Below are positions 43,906 to 53,162 of a stretch of 64,000 bases of DNA, piece after piece. The position numbers and the translations under genes are program-made. Source of the stretch: Terriglobia bacterium (GTDB lineage Bacteria > Acidobacteriota > Terriglobia > Bryobacterales > Bryobacteraceae); assembly GCA_020073265.1 (NCBI GenBank), contig JAIQFN010000015.1:1-64000 (forward strand), given 5' to 3'. How positions within the stretch are numbered: the stretch's first letter is position 1; every line of letters starts with the position of its first letter. Under the pieces are notes generated by a model, which had not been told where the DNA came from, ran no database searches, and saw nothing but the letters and a program-made list of their open reading frames with translations.

Positions 43906-46900
43906 ATGAAACTCCATCAAGTAGCAGGGGTCTTGGCTTGTCTCGGGTTAGCTGCGCAAGTGGCATCGGCCGTTACATTGGATGCCGCTTATACCACCAC
44001 CGCTCAGTCGGACATGAGCTGTAATCCAGGGCCGCGGTCGACGAATTTTCTTACCACCGATGCTACGGTTTGGCTCTACGTGGCAGCCTCGAATGCAGGC
44101 GCGGGCGACGTATTGACAGTGGACTGGCTGATGCCCAGTGGACAGGTCTACTATAAGACTACCTTCGAAGGTCTTCCTGAGGCAGGAAACTACTGTTTCG
44201 ACGACTACCTGGACGTGGCCGGCCAACCGGCGGCCCAGTCGCCTGGAACCTGGACCATCCGCGGCCACTGGAACGGTGGGGATTTCTTCACCGTGACCTT
44301 CACCCTCAGCGCGGCTGGCGGCACGACCTCGGGAACCGCCACGGTTCAGTCCACCGCCGACATCTTTCTTTCGGGCCACAGCGGGACGATCGGCATTTCG
44401 AGTCCGGGCACCGCGCCGCCGATGGTCGCTGTTTCGGGATCGGCCGGCAAGGTGTTCCGCTTTAGCGGCGCTACCGGCACCTGGAATTGCCAGGGCGGAG
44501 GGGCGACCAGCGGTCCGGATGGCGACAATTGCTACAGCAGTACGAACATCGCGTCCTATCGCGGCATTTCCGGGATCATCCACACCAGCAAAACCATGTT
44601 CCTGGTGGGCGTCTTTCTGAGCGACGCCGAGCCGGCCGATCCAGCGCCGGCACGCTTGGATGTCTCGACCGCAAACACCGCCACCAGCATCCAGCCGCTG
44701 CTCGCGCAGACTTTCTTCATCGGAGACGGGTTGACGAGCGGGGGAGCGACGCAGGAGTTCACCATTCCGGCCGGCGCTACACGCTTGTTCCTGGGCATCG
44801 CAGACGCGGGGGGTTTTCAGGGCGGGCCGTGCTGCTACGAAGACAACTCAGGATCAGTGAAGATCAGCTGGCAGATCGGCGCATCCAGCGGTGGAGGCGG
44901 GGGTGGCGGTGGCGGAGGGAACTGCTCTTACTACGTTAATCCGTTGACCAACTCGATACCGGCGGCGGGCGGAACGGGTCTGGTGTTGATCACCACCGCG
45001 CCTACTTGTGCCTGGACGGCCAAGAGCAACGTTTCGTGGATCACCATCACCGCGGGAAGCTCCGGGACCGGAGGCGGAGCGGTCAGCTACACGGTGGCGG
45101 CCAACACCTCCAGCAGTTCGCGCACCGGAACGCTGACCATCGCCGATCAGACGCACACGGTAACGCAGGCGGCTGCGGCGGCCTGCACGTACGCGCTCAA
45201 CGCCAGCGGCAACAGCTTCGCCGCCGCCGGTGGCAGCGCCGGAGTGCTGGTAACCGCGTCGGCCGGATGCTTCTGGACCGCGGCCAGCAACAACTCCTGG
45301 ATCACCATCACGTCGGCGCCCAGCGGCACCGGCGGCGGAACGGTCAGCTACACGGTGGCCGCGAATACATCCACCAGCCAGCGGACCGGCACGATGACCA
45401 TCGCCGGACTGACCTTCACCGTCACGCAAGCCGGAGCCGCCGCTGCGAACACACCCACCATCACCAATGGAGGCATTATCAACGCCGCCAGCTACATGCC
45501 CGCCAGCATGGACGCCGGCGCGCTGGCCCGCGGATCGTTCTTCACCATCTTCGGAACCAACCTGGGTCCGGCGCAATATCAATCCCAAACCACCTATCCG
45601 CTGAACACCACGCTGGGTGAGGTGACGGTGAAGATCACCGCTGGAAGCACATCGGTGAATGCCTACATGGTGTACGCGTCCGCGAACCAGATCAACGCCA
45701 TCCTGCCTTCCAACGCCCCCACGGGGAACGTACAGATCGTGGTGACGTACCACGGCGTCGCCAGCCCCGCGTCGCCGGCCAAAGTGGTGGATACCAACTT
45801 CGGCATCTTCAGTACGTCGAATGGGCGTGGGCCGGGAGTCATCCAGAACTATGTTTCACCCACCGTCCTGCCTCTGAACACGCGCACCGCCACAGCCAAG
45901 CCCGGCCAGGTGGCGGTTCTGCTAGGCACCGGTCTTGGCCCCATCACCGCGCCCGACAACCTGGCGCCGCCCACCGGCGACTTGCCGGTCCCGGTTCAGA
46001 TATTAGTGGCCGGCAAAGTTGCCAGTAAGTCATACAGCGGGCGCATGCCCGGGGTGGCCGGCGTCGACCAGATCAACTTCACGGTGCCCGCGGATGCTCC
46101 CTCGGGATGTTATGTTCCGGTGCAGATCAAAGCCGGCAACGTCTACAGCAACATCGTCACCATGGCGATCCAGCCGGAAGGACAGACCTGCTCGGATCCG
46201 CAGAATCCGTTTTCCGACCTGGTTTCCAATGGCCGCAAGGGCGGGTCGATTTTCCTGGTGCGCGCCAATGCACACGCTCAACTCGATGCCAGCCAGCCGG
46301 CCACGGATTTGTCCATAGACTTCGGCGTGGCGGCTTTCGAAGACAACACTGGCCACGGCGATCTGGGCTACAATCCGCTGTTCTCTCTACCCCCGGTGGG
46401 AACCTGCTCGGCCTATGCAGGGAATCTGGATCTGAGCAGCTTGCTGTCCGGGAGTCCGGATCTTTCGGGCGCCGCCGGACTGCTGGGCAAGGACCTGGAC
46501 GCCGGCTCGGCCATATCCATCACGGGACCGAAGGGCAACACCATCGCGATGAACCATATGGATACCGACAAGAACACCGGCCCCTATCTGGCTCTGCTGG
46601 GAGGATCGATTCCGCTCCCCGGAGTACAGAGCCTGCCGCCCTTCCTGGATCCCGGCACATTCAAGATCAGCGGCCCCGGAGGTAAAGACGTCGGTCCGTT
46701 CCAGACGACGTTTAGCATGGGAGCGCCGGTCACCTGGACCAATCGCGATCAGATGGCGCAAATCGATCGCACGCAGGACCTCACCTTCAAATGGTCCGGC
46801 GGCGACAGCTCCAAGCTGGTGATGCTGGCGGGGCTCGGCGCCGATCAGAACACGCAAGCGCTGGCCGGTTTCTTCTGCTTCGTTCCGTCCACTCCAGGCA

Positions 46901-47076
46901 GCTTCACCGTGCCCACTTCGGTGCTCGGGAACCTGCCGGCCGGCGGCACGAATGCGCTCGGCGCGGTGCTGGTGGGCAGCTTCCCCAGCACTTATCCGAC
47001 GTTCACGGCGAGCGGACTGGATTCCGGCTTAATCTTCAACGCCAATTTGTCCTTGGCGACGGTGACCTTCAAGTAG
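43906..47076 (+). CDS. Secreted BACON/TIGR03437 protein
   Basis: A 1056-residue exported protein with TAAGGAG upstream of ATG 43906 and a signal peptide (VAGVLACLGLAAQVASA). The first 320 residues are beta-rich. A Gly-only linker (about residues 326-336) leads to two BACON domains with near-repeated units (CAWTAKSNVSWITITAGSSG, CFWTAASNNSWITITSAPSG), each ending in a TVTQA strand. A TIGR03437 module follows (FTIFGTNLGPAQYQSQTTYP, VLLGTGLGPITAPDNLAPPT). The last 300 residues are unassigned beta-type sequence. BACON domains bind glycans or mucins in some proteins, so surface carbohydrate binding is a guess. Confidence 0.8.
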   Translation: MKLHQVAGVLACLGLAAQVASAVTLDAAYTTTAQSDMSCNPGPRSTNFLTTDATVWLYVAASNAGAGDVLTVDWLMPSGQVYYKTTFEGLPEAGNYCFDDYLDVAGQPAAQSPGTWTIRGHWNGGDFFTVTFTLSAAGGTTSGTATVQSTADIFLSGHSGTIGISSPGTAPPMVAVSGSAGKVFRFSGATGTWNCQGGGATSGPDGDNCYSSTNIASYRGISGIIHTSKTMFLVGVFLSDAEPADPAPARLDVSTANTATSIQPLLAQTFFIGDGLTSGGATQEFTIPAGATRLFLGIADAGGFQGGPCCYEDNSGSVKISWQIGASSGGGGGGGGGGNCSYYVNPLTNSIPAAGGTGLVLITTAPTCAWTAKSNVSWITITAGSSGTGGGAVSYTVAANTSSSSRTGTLTIADQTHTVTQAAAAACTYALNASGNSFAAAGGSAGVLVTASAGCFWTAASNNSWITITSAPSGTGGGTVSYTVAANTSTSQRTGTMTIAGLTFTVTQAGAAAANTPTITNGGIINAASYMPASMDAGALARGSFFTIFGTNLGPAQYQSQTTYPLNTTLGEVTVKITAGSTSVNAYMVYASANQINAILPSNAPTGNVQIVVTYHGVASPASPAKVVDTNFGIFSTSNGRGPGVIQNYVSPTVLPLNTRTATAKPGQVAVLLGTGLGPITAPDNLAPPTGDLPVPVQILVAGKVASKSYSGRMPGVAGVDQINFTVPADAPSGCYVPVQIKAGNVYSNIVTMAIQPEGQTCSDPQNPFSDLVSNGRKGGSIFLVRANAHAQLDASQPATDLSIDFGVAAFEDNTGHGDLGYNPLFSLPPVGTCSAYAGNLDLSSLLSGSPDLSGAAGLLGKDLDAGSAISITGPKGNTIAMNHMDTDKNTGPYLALLGGSIPLPGVQSLPPFLDPGTFKISGPGGKDVGPFQTTFSMGAPVTWTNRDQMAQIDRTQDLTFKWSGGDSSKLVMLAGLGADQNTQALAGFFCFVPSTPGSFTVPTSVLGNLPAGGTNALGAVLVGSFPSTYPTFTASGLDSGLIFNANLSLATVTFK

Positions 47077-47134
47077 ACGATTCTCCCGGCCGGCGTTGAC
47101 CGGGAGCAATGGGGTGCTATGGCACCCGCATACC

Positions 47135-48567
47135 ATGCGATTCGCGACGCTCGTGACGGTGGCGCTTCTGCTGACACCTCTATGGGGCCAGCCGCAGCGC
47201 CACGTCGTTATCGTGGACCTGGATGGAGTGCGCCGCGATCTGCTCGACACCCCCTACCTGGCGGGAAGAATGCCGCAACTCGAGCGATTGTTCGGGAGCT
47301 CCGCGGCCGGCCAGGGATTTTCGCGTGCGCTGTATTTCGAGCAAGCCACCACCGTCGCGCCCTCGGTGACCATGTCCGGCCAGGCGTCGCTCTACACTGG
47401 CGCGTACCCGGGCGCGCATGGGGTCCCGGGCGACACCTGGTTCGACCGCGACCAGGGTGTGGGCGTCGATTATTTCACTTCCGCCGGTGTTACCTGTGTC
47501 TTCGACTTTCCCCTATTCGGCGCCAGCGGCTGCGGCGGCGGTCTAGCGAACCGCAATCTTAACTCGTCCACGCTGTACGAGTGGGCCAGCCTCGCCGGCG
47601 TTAGCAGCGTCGTGGTCTATAACCCGTATTGGAAGGGCGCCACGCACGCCATTCTGCCGTCCGTGCTGGATGCGCTGGCGCTGCTCCAAAGCGGCACCCA
47701 GGATTTCGAGTACTTCGATCGCGACATGGCCGCGCGGGCCATCGCCGAACTTCGCGAGCACGGCCGCCCGGACTTGCTTACTCTGTATTTCGTGGGCGCC
47801 GATCTGGCCGGCCACGCCGCCGGCACGCGCGCGACCATGGACTACCTGAGCCGGGTCGTCGATCCGCTGCTCGGTACGTTCTTCGACGCGCTGGATCAGA
47901 TCGATCCAGACTGGCAGAGCAATACGCTGTTCGTCTTCAGTTCGGATCATGGCCGGACGGACACCTCAGCTACGCCTGAGCTACGCCTGGCGATGAACTG
48001 GCGCTGATCCGGATGGCGGACGTGCTCGCCCGCGCCGGCTTCGACGCCGAGCATTCTTACATCGCCAACCAAGGCGGGCTGGCGCACGTTTATCTGCGCG
48101 CTCCGGGTGCGCCGTGGAGCGAAACGCCGGACGTCCCGGGCTTGCGCGCCGCTGCTGAGTCGCTGGAGGCCGACAGCGGGTTGTCCGAGGAGCTGGAGTC
48201 AGTCTGCTATCGCGACGCCGGCTACCGCTGCCTGAACGCTCTGGACGCGGATCGCATGCGGCTGCTGGACGCTATGAATTCGCGCCGCACCGGCGATTTG
48301 ATCCTGCTGGCAAAACCTGGGCGCTACTTCGGCAACAGCGCAGCCGAGAGATCGGAGCACGGTTCGTTGAGCGATACCGATCTCGCCGTCCCTCTGATTC
48401 TGTGCGGCGGCGGCGTTATGCCGGGACGCGTTTCTGACGCCGCGGCCACGGTGCAAATTGCAGCGACCATCGCGGACTACCTGGGGTTCACAGCCCCAGG
48501 CGCGCAACCGCACCTGCCGCATGTTTTTCTCGGCAAGGGCCGCAAGAAGATGACGCCGCCACGATGA
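47135..48567 (+). pseudogene. Type I phosphodiesterase/alkaline phosphatase-fold protein, broken by 11-bp duplication
   Basis: From ATG 47135 it has a signal peptide (FATLVTVALLLTPLWGQ) and the phosphodiesterase/nucleotide pyrophosphatase fold: VVIVDLDGVRRD (first metal Asp), ATTVAPSVTMSGQASLYTGA (nucleophile region), GADLAGHAAGTRA, and SSDHGRTD (metal Asp and His). The frame stops at 48007. An 11-base tandem duplication (47968-47978 and 47979-47989) causes this. Deleting one copy joins SATPGDELALIRMADVLARA to the downstream frame 48013-48567, which carries the last metal site (SEHGSLSDTDLAVPLILCG). Total length would be about 473 residues. Confidence 0.8.
47968..47989 (+). repeat. 11-bp perfect tandem duplication
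   Basis: AGCTACGCCTG occurs twice back to back, inside the phosphodiesterase gene. Eleven is not a multiple of three, so the second copy shifts the frame and creates the stop at 48005-48007. Confidence 0.95.
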
Positions 48568-48606
48568 AATCCAGCCGCCCGGACCGATCGCCGCCGCAGC
48601 CGTTTC

Positions 48607-49095
48607 TTACTTGCGGGCGCTGCTGGCCAGTTCGTGCGTGGCGGCCGGCTGGTAGCTGCCGGCGACGGTTCGGAAAGCGATATTCAAGCGATTCCATGAA
48701 TTGATGGCCACGATCGCCAGAGTCAAATTCGCCAGTTCGTCGTTGGAAAACTGGCTGCGGGCCTGCTCGTAGACGTCGTCGGGGACATGCCCTTCGGTGA
48801 CTCGAGTTACGGCCTCTGTCCAGGCCAGCGCCGCACGCTCACGCTCGGTGTAGAAGGGAGCCTCACGCCATGCGTCCAGCAAATAGAGGCGCTGCTCGGT
48901 TTCGCCGCGAGCCTTCAAGTCTTTCGAGTGCATGTCAATGCAGTAGGCGCAGCCGTTGATCTGGGATGCCCGCAGACGAATCAAGTCGAGCAGCGCCGGA
49001 TCCATGCCGCTTCCGGCGAGATACGTTTCCAGACCCAGCATCGCCTTAAGAGCTCCCGGGGGAACCTTGCGAGAATCCAATCTTGGTTGCATCAT
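48607..49095 (-). CDS. Carboxymuconolactone decarboxylase/AhpD-family protein
   Basis: A 162-residue protein from ATG 49095 with GGAGG five bases upstream; the frame to 49170 is not needed. The AhpD-like core is clear: LLDLIRLRASQINGCAYCID, with the redox CxxC and following MHSKDLKARGE, then LAIVAINSWNRLNIAFR. Proteins of this type act as alkylhydroperoxidase or thiol-linked antioxidant enzymes. It is monocistronic and divergent from the methyltransferase gene. The 271-base gap to that gene shows no further feature. Confidence 0.88.
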   Translation of the reverse strand: MMQPRLDSRKVPPGALKAMLGLETYLAGSGMDPALLDLIRLRASQINGCAYCIDMHSKDLKARGETEQRLYLLDAWREAPFYTERERAALAWTEAVTRVTEGHVPDDVYEQARSQFSNDELANLTLAIVAINSWNRLNIAFRTVAGSYQPAATHELASSARK

Positions 49096-49367
49096 AATTG
49101 CCTCCTTCAGTGTTCTAGCGCGGTCGCAACTCTCCGGCTTCGGCCAACCTTTCCGGAGTCGGTCTGCCATGAGAGCCTGCAGAACCTGGTCGGGCGGGAA
49201 TCGATGGATGGCCGGCTAGGCAAATCTCACACATCGCTCCCGGCGTCCCTGCCTAGTCTGATGCAGAATTCCTTGCTACGTTCCAAGCCAAATGCGATGC
49301 AAAATGCGTGCGTCGTTTCAAACGTAAACATTCCGCCCCCTGGTGACATCCAACAGGTAGGTGTAGC

Positions 49368-50513
49368 ATGACGGATCTTCATCAACACGCTTCAATCGCG
49401 GTGAGTCCACAGTCGCCGGGCTGTAACGGTGACAGCCGATTCACGATCGACGGGCCGGCGGGTTTTGACATGGACCATGTCCTCCGCATGGACGAATATT
49501 CGGCGGCGAACGCATTTGTAAATGGCGAGCTGACGATACGAGGCGACCTGTGCGCCGCCATCCAGTTTTTCCGCCGGCAACGGCGTCCACGCGCGCGGCA
49601 AGCCTGGTTCTCACTGGCCGCCTGGCTGACACAGGTGGTTGGCTCTTTGCAGACCGGGCGCGAAGCTGCCGCCCGGAACATTCGCTTTCACTACGATCGT
49701 TGCAACGCTTTCTACCGGCAATTCCTGGACTCCCGCATGCTCTATTCCGCGGGCGATTTCAGCGGCTCCACGCGCTCTTTGGAGGAGGCCCAGGCGAAGA
49801 AGCTGGACCAAGTCTGCCGCACTCTGGATCTTCGTCCCAACGAACGGTTCCTGGACGTGGGATGCGGATGGGGAGGCCTGGTGATATATGCCGCGGAGCG
49901 ATTCGGGGTGCGGGCGGCAGGCTGCACCTTGAGTCGCGACCAGCTCGAATTCGCGCGCTCGGCGGTGAGAGGCCGCGGCTTGGAGCAGCGCGTGACCATC
50001 GAAGAGACCGACTATCGTGATCTCGGGGGCCGCTTCGATAAGATCGCGTCGGTCGGGATGTTCGAGCACGTGGGCCGCGGGCATCTGCCGGAATATTTCC
50101 AAAAGATTTACTCGCTGCTGGACTCCCGCGGAGTGTTTCTCAACCGCGGAATCGTCCGGCCGGAGACCGAATCCGCCGGACCTGCGACGCTGTTCCTCGA
50201 AGAGAGCGTTTTCCCCGGAGGAGCACTGGCGCACCTGGCCGACGTCGTGCGCGAGGCGGAGCGGGCCGGCTTCGGAGTGCTCGCAGTCGAAGATTTTCGG
50301 AGAGACTACGCGCTGACGTGCCGCGCCTGGGTGGCCCGGCTGCTTGAAAACGCCGAGACCTGCCGCGCCCTGGCCGGCGAGACGACCTATCGTACCTGGC
50401 TGCTGTACCTGGCGGCTTCGGCGGTTAGCTTCGAGGACGGCGATACCGACGCGGCGCAAGTGACCTTCGAGAAGCGCCAACTAAGATCTCGCGAGGTTCG
50501 CAACGTATGGTAA
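49368..50513 (+). CDS. Cyclopropane-fatty-acyl-phospholipid synthase family methyltransferase
   Basis: A 381-residue SAM-dependent methyltransferase. The SAM site reads FLDVGCGWGGLVIYAAERFG, with the CFA-family stretches YDRCNAFYRQFLDSRMLYSA, KIASVGMFEHVGRGHLPEYF and FPGGALAHLADV. The N-terminal 100 residues match the family cap region. It would methylate or cyclopropanate unsaturated lipid chains, but related enzymes make other methylated products, so the reaction is not certain. Its stop overlaps the start of the next small membrane gene. Confidence 0.85.
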   Translation: MTDLHQHASIAVSPQSPGCNGDSRFTIDGPAGFDMDHVLRMDEYSAANAFVNGELTIRGDLCAAIQFFRRQRRPRARQAWFSLAAWLTQVVGSLQTGREAAARNIRFHYDRCNAFYRQFLDSRMLYSAGDFSGSTRSLEEAQAKKLDQVCRTLDLRPNERFLDVGCGWGGLVIYAAERFGVRAAGCTLSRDQLEFARSAVRGRGLEQRVTIEETDYRDLGGRFDKIASVGMFEHVGRGHLPEYFQKIYSLLDSRGVFLNRGIVRPETESAGPATLFLEESVFPGGALAHLADVVREAERAGFGVLAVEDFRRDYALTCRAWVARLLENAETCRALAGETTYRTWLLYLAASAVSFEDGDTDAAQVTFEKRQLRSREVRNVW

Positions 50514-50884
50514 TCCGGATTCGGCGGTGGGTAGCCTGGTGGTTTTGCCTGGGGGTGATTTGTGGCGCGGTAGCGCTGATCAACATTTTCTTCCGGGACC
50601 TGACGCGCAAGCAGGACCAGGTGATCTTGTTCCTGGGCGTAGTGCACTGGTTGTTGGGAGGTCTGGTCTGCTGGGCCTGGGAAGGCGTCCGGCTGGACAA
50701 GCCGAAGCGGGACGCAGCACAAAAACCAGCTACGAATATAGCGCAGGAACCGGAACATGTCGCATCCCAGCTTGTCGTGCACACTCGCGGGCAAGCCTTC
50801 CGACCGCGATCGCGCATCCGGCAAGAGCTGCTGGTGCGTTATCTCCTCCGGCACTGGGAGCACATTCAGAGCCATCGCCCGTGA
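50507..50884 (+). CDS. Small membrane protein, unknown
   Basis: A 125-residue protein whose ATG (50507) overlaps the CFA-like gene stop by seven bases. Two hydrophobic helices (residues 9-27, AWWFCLGVICGAVALINIFF; and about 39-58, VILFLGVVHWLLGGLVCWAW) are followed by a basic, unstructured tail (EGVRLDKPKRDAA, then RQELLVRYLLRHW). No family recognised. Coupling to the methyltransferase suggests a membrane-lipid-related role, but nothing more can be said. Confidence 0.55.
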   Translation: MVIRIRRWVAWWFCLGVICGAVALINIFFRDLTRKQDQVILFLGVVHWLLGGLVCWAWEGVRLDKPKRDAAQKPATNIAQEPEHVASQLVVHTRGQAFRPRSRIRQELLVRYLLRHWEHIQSHRP

Positions 50885-50889
50885 ATTGA

Positions 50890-51467
50890 GACCTAGCGAT
50901 CCGGTGTCTTCCGAGGATTGGAACATTCATTTCCAGGCGACCTCCATCGGACAGGTCCACGCCGGCTTCCCTTCGCCCTACCAGGGAAGCAACAGCCTGC
51001 CCCGCTATGCGGAGAAACGCGTCTCGCTGGGGAATAAGAAATACGGTCTGGCTGCCAGCCTGGAGCAAGCGCTGACGGCGGAGATCGGCGTGTTCGCCCG
51101 CTATGGATGGAGCGACGGCAAAACCGACTCGTGGGCGTTCACGGAAATCGATCGCTCAGCGAGCGGAGGCGTCTCAATCGGCGGGCGGAGCTGGCGCCGG
51201 GCCGACGACCGCATCGGCATGGCAGCGGCCCGGAACTGTCTCTCCGGCGACCAACGGAGTTTTCTCGCCGCGGGCGGACTGGGGTTCCTCATCGGCGACG
51301 GCCGGCTGAACTACCGGCCCGAGGCTATCGTGGAGGCCTACTATGCCTGGCGAACAACCAGGACGTTCACGGTGAAGCTGGATTACCAGCATGTTGAGAA
51401 TCCGGCCTACAATCAGGACCGCGGGCCGGTGAATGTGGAGAGCCTGCGGCTGCATTGGGAGCGGTAA
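50890..51467 (+). pseudogene. Carbohydrate porin (OprB/AlgE-like) with large internal deletion
   Basis: About 190 residues: the N-terminal porin segment DWNIHFQATSIGQVHAGFPS (typically followed by PYQG.NSL) runs directly into C-terminal strands YAEKRVSLGNKKYGLAASLE, FARYGWSDGKTDSWAFTEID, GMAAARNCLS and KLDYQHVENPAYNQDRGP. Members of this family normally have around 400-450 residues, so roughly 200 central residues are missing, fused in frame near 51000. There is no signal peptide or credible start in frame. I call it a deletion pseudogene. Confidence 0.65.
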
Positions 51468-51579
51468 GACCGTGACCAATTCTTGGCGGTTTGGTTAAGA
51501 ATCTGTCTCGGTGCGGATTCCGATCTTAGCTTTGCATTGCTGAATCAAGGAATTCGATTGGACTGCCAAATGCTCCCGG

Positions 51580-52470
51580 ATGCCTGGGAGAACTGCCTTG
51601 GCAACATCGGAAGCGGCTCTGAGCAATCAGTTACGTAAGCACGCGGCGGTGCTCCCCACGCGGGCGCCGAGGCGTCTTGACAAATTTTTCATTGCGGGAG
51701 TCGCAATCGCGCTGGGAGCGACCTTCCTGGGCATCCGCTCCAGTGGAATCTCGATCGGCTACTTTCTGCAACCCAGTGGCGCAGTTGTCGTCCTGGGCGG
51801 AACGCTGGGCGTGATTCTGGTGACTACGCCGCCGCGCAATCTGATGCACTCGCTACGCAGGGTGACGGACTTGATTGCCGCGGTGGAAGTGGATCGCGAG
51901 GCGCTGATCGAGGAGATTATCGGCTACGCCCGGACTGCGCGGCGGAGCGGCATCCTCTCGCTGGAGCCGATCGCGCCAAAGGCATCCGATCCGTTACTTC
52001 GCAGCGCGTTGCAGCTTGCCGTGGACGTGAGCAATCGCGAGGAGTTGCAGACCGTGCTGGAAGCGGAACTGCGCATGGCGGAGCGCCAGGGCGAGGCGGA
52101 TGCGAAAACGCTGGAGGTAGCCGGAGGTTTTGCTCCCACCCTTGGCATCATTGGCACGGTGATCGGACTGATCGAGGTGCTGCGGCAGTTCTCGAATCCT
52201 CAGGCGGTGGGCTACGGGATTGGCACGGCCTTCGTCTCCACCATCTATGGCCTGGCGTTGGCGAATCTGCTGCTGTTGCCGGCGGCGCACCGCATACGGG
52301 CCAGAGTCGCCGAGAACTTCGAAACCCAGGAGCTGATCCTGGACGGAGTGTTGTCCATCGTCGACATGCTACACCCTGCGCTGATTCGCATGCGCCTGGC
52401 TTCGTTCTTGCGTGAGCCCAGAAGCGTAACGGTTGCGCCGGGTGCCGCCTTCTATGAAACGAAAGCCTAA
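51580..52470 (+). CDS. motA: MotA-type flagellar/ion-channel motor protein
   Basis: A 296-residue four-helix membrane protein. The first helices (KFFIAGVAIALGATFLGI and AVVVLGGTLGVILVTTPP) precede a large cytoplasmic loop. The conserved MotA/PomA segment GGFAPTLGIIGTVIGLIEVL and helix 4 IGTAFVSTIYGLALANLLLL follow. The start is uncertain: ATG 51580 lacks a ribosome site, while TTG 51598 has GGGAG seven bases upstream and would shorten the protein by six residues. It overlaps the MotB gene by 17 bases. No other flagellar gene is in the window. Confidence 0.82.
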   Translation: MPGRTALATSEAALSNQLRKHAAVLPTRAPRRLDKFFIAGVAIALGATFLGIRSSGISIGYFLQPSGAVVVLGGTLGVILVTTPPRNLMHSLRRVTDLIAAVEVDREALIEEIIGYARTARRSGILSLEPIAPKASDPLLRSALQLAVDVSNREELQTVLEAELRMAERQGEADAKTLEVAGGFAPTLGIIGTVIGLIEVLRQFSNPQAVGYGIGTAFVSTIYGLALANLLLLPAAHRIRARVAENFETQELILDGVLSIVDMLHPALIRMRLASFLREPRSVTVAPGAAFYETKA

Positions 52471-53071
52471 GTACCTGGAGGCAGAGCACGGCCAGCGTGA
52501 GCGCTGGCTGATCAGCTATACCGACATCGTCACGCTGCTGCTGATTCTTTTCGTGGCGATGGCGGCGCAGAGCGTGGGTAAGCCGCCGGCCCAGCCTGTG
52601 CGGCGCGAGCCGCAGCAGGCTCCGAAACCGTCCCGCGCAACGCTGGTCCGGGCCGAGCAGCGGCTGAAAGAGCGCGGCCTGGATCCGCGGCTCGATCCGC
52701 GGGGCCTGGTGATCAGCCTGCCCACGGCGATTCTGTTTGAATCGGGTGACGATCACATCAATCCGTCGGCGCTCCCGGTCATTTCGCGGATTGCGGAGGT
52801 GCTTCGCGACTCGGGCAACAAAGTGGAACTGGCCGGGCACGCCGATGCGGTTCCCATTCACAACCGGCGCTTCAAGAACAACTGGGAACTTTCGGCGGCT
52901 CGCGGCTTGAGCCTGCTGGCATTGCTGACCTCTCAATACGGCATTCCCGAGGCACGTCTGTCGGTTTCCAGCTTCGGCGCTTACAGCCCCAAGGGATCGA
53001 ACGATACCGAGGATGGCCGGGCCGAGAACCGCCGCGTGGAGATCCTGATCCTGGACGAACCGGCGCTCTAG
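52454..53071 (+). CDS. motB: MotB-like OmpA-domain stator protein
   Basis: A 205-residue protein from ATG 52454. The N-terminal RWLISYTDIVTLLLILFVAM contains the single helix and the proton-carrying aspartate of MotB. A Pro-rich linker (PPAQPVRREPQQAPKP) leads to an OmpA-type peptidoglycan-binding domain (ILFESGDDHINPSALPVISR, VELAGHADAVP, NNWELSAARGLSLL, GRAENRRVEILI). It is short for MotB, with a reduced linker. With the adjacent MotA it forms a stator pair. Confidence 0.82.
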   Translation: MKRKPKYLEAEHGQRERWLISYTDIVTLLLILFVAMAAQSVGKPPAQPVRREPQQAPKPSRATLVRAEQRLKERGLDPRLDPRGLVISLPTAILFESGDDHINPSALPVISRIAEVLRDSGNKVELAGHADAVPIHNRRFKNNWELSAARGLSLLALLTSQYGIPEARLSVSSFGAYSPKGSNDTEDGRAENRRVEILILDEPAL

Positions 53072-53162
53072 GCGCTGGCTGAAGAACCCGTGCAACCACT
53101 CCCTAACCGTCGTGGCTCAGAATAGCGGTGGCCGTTCGGGAGCGGGCGTGCGATCCTAACAT

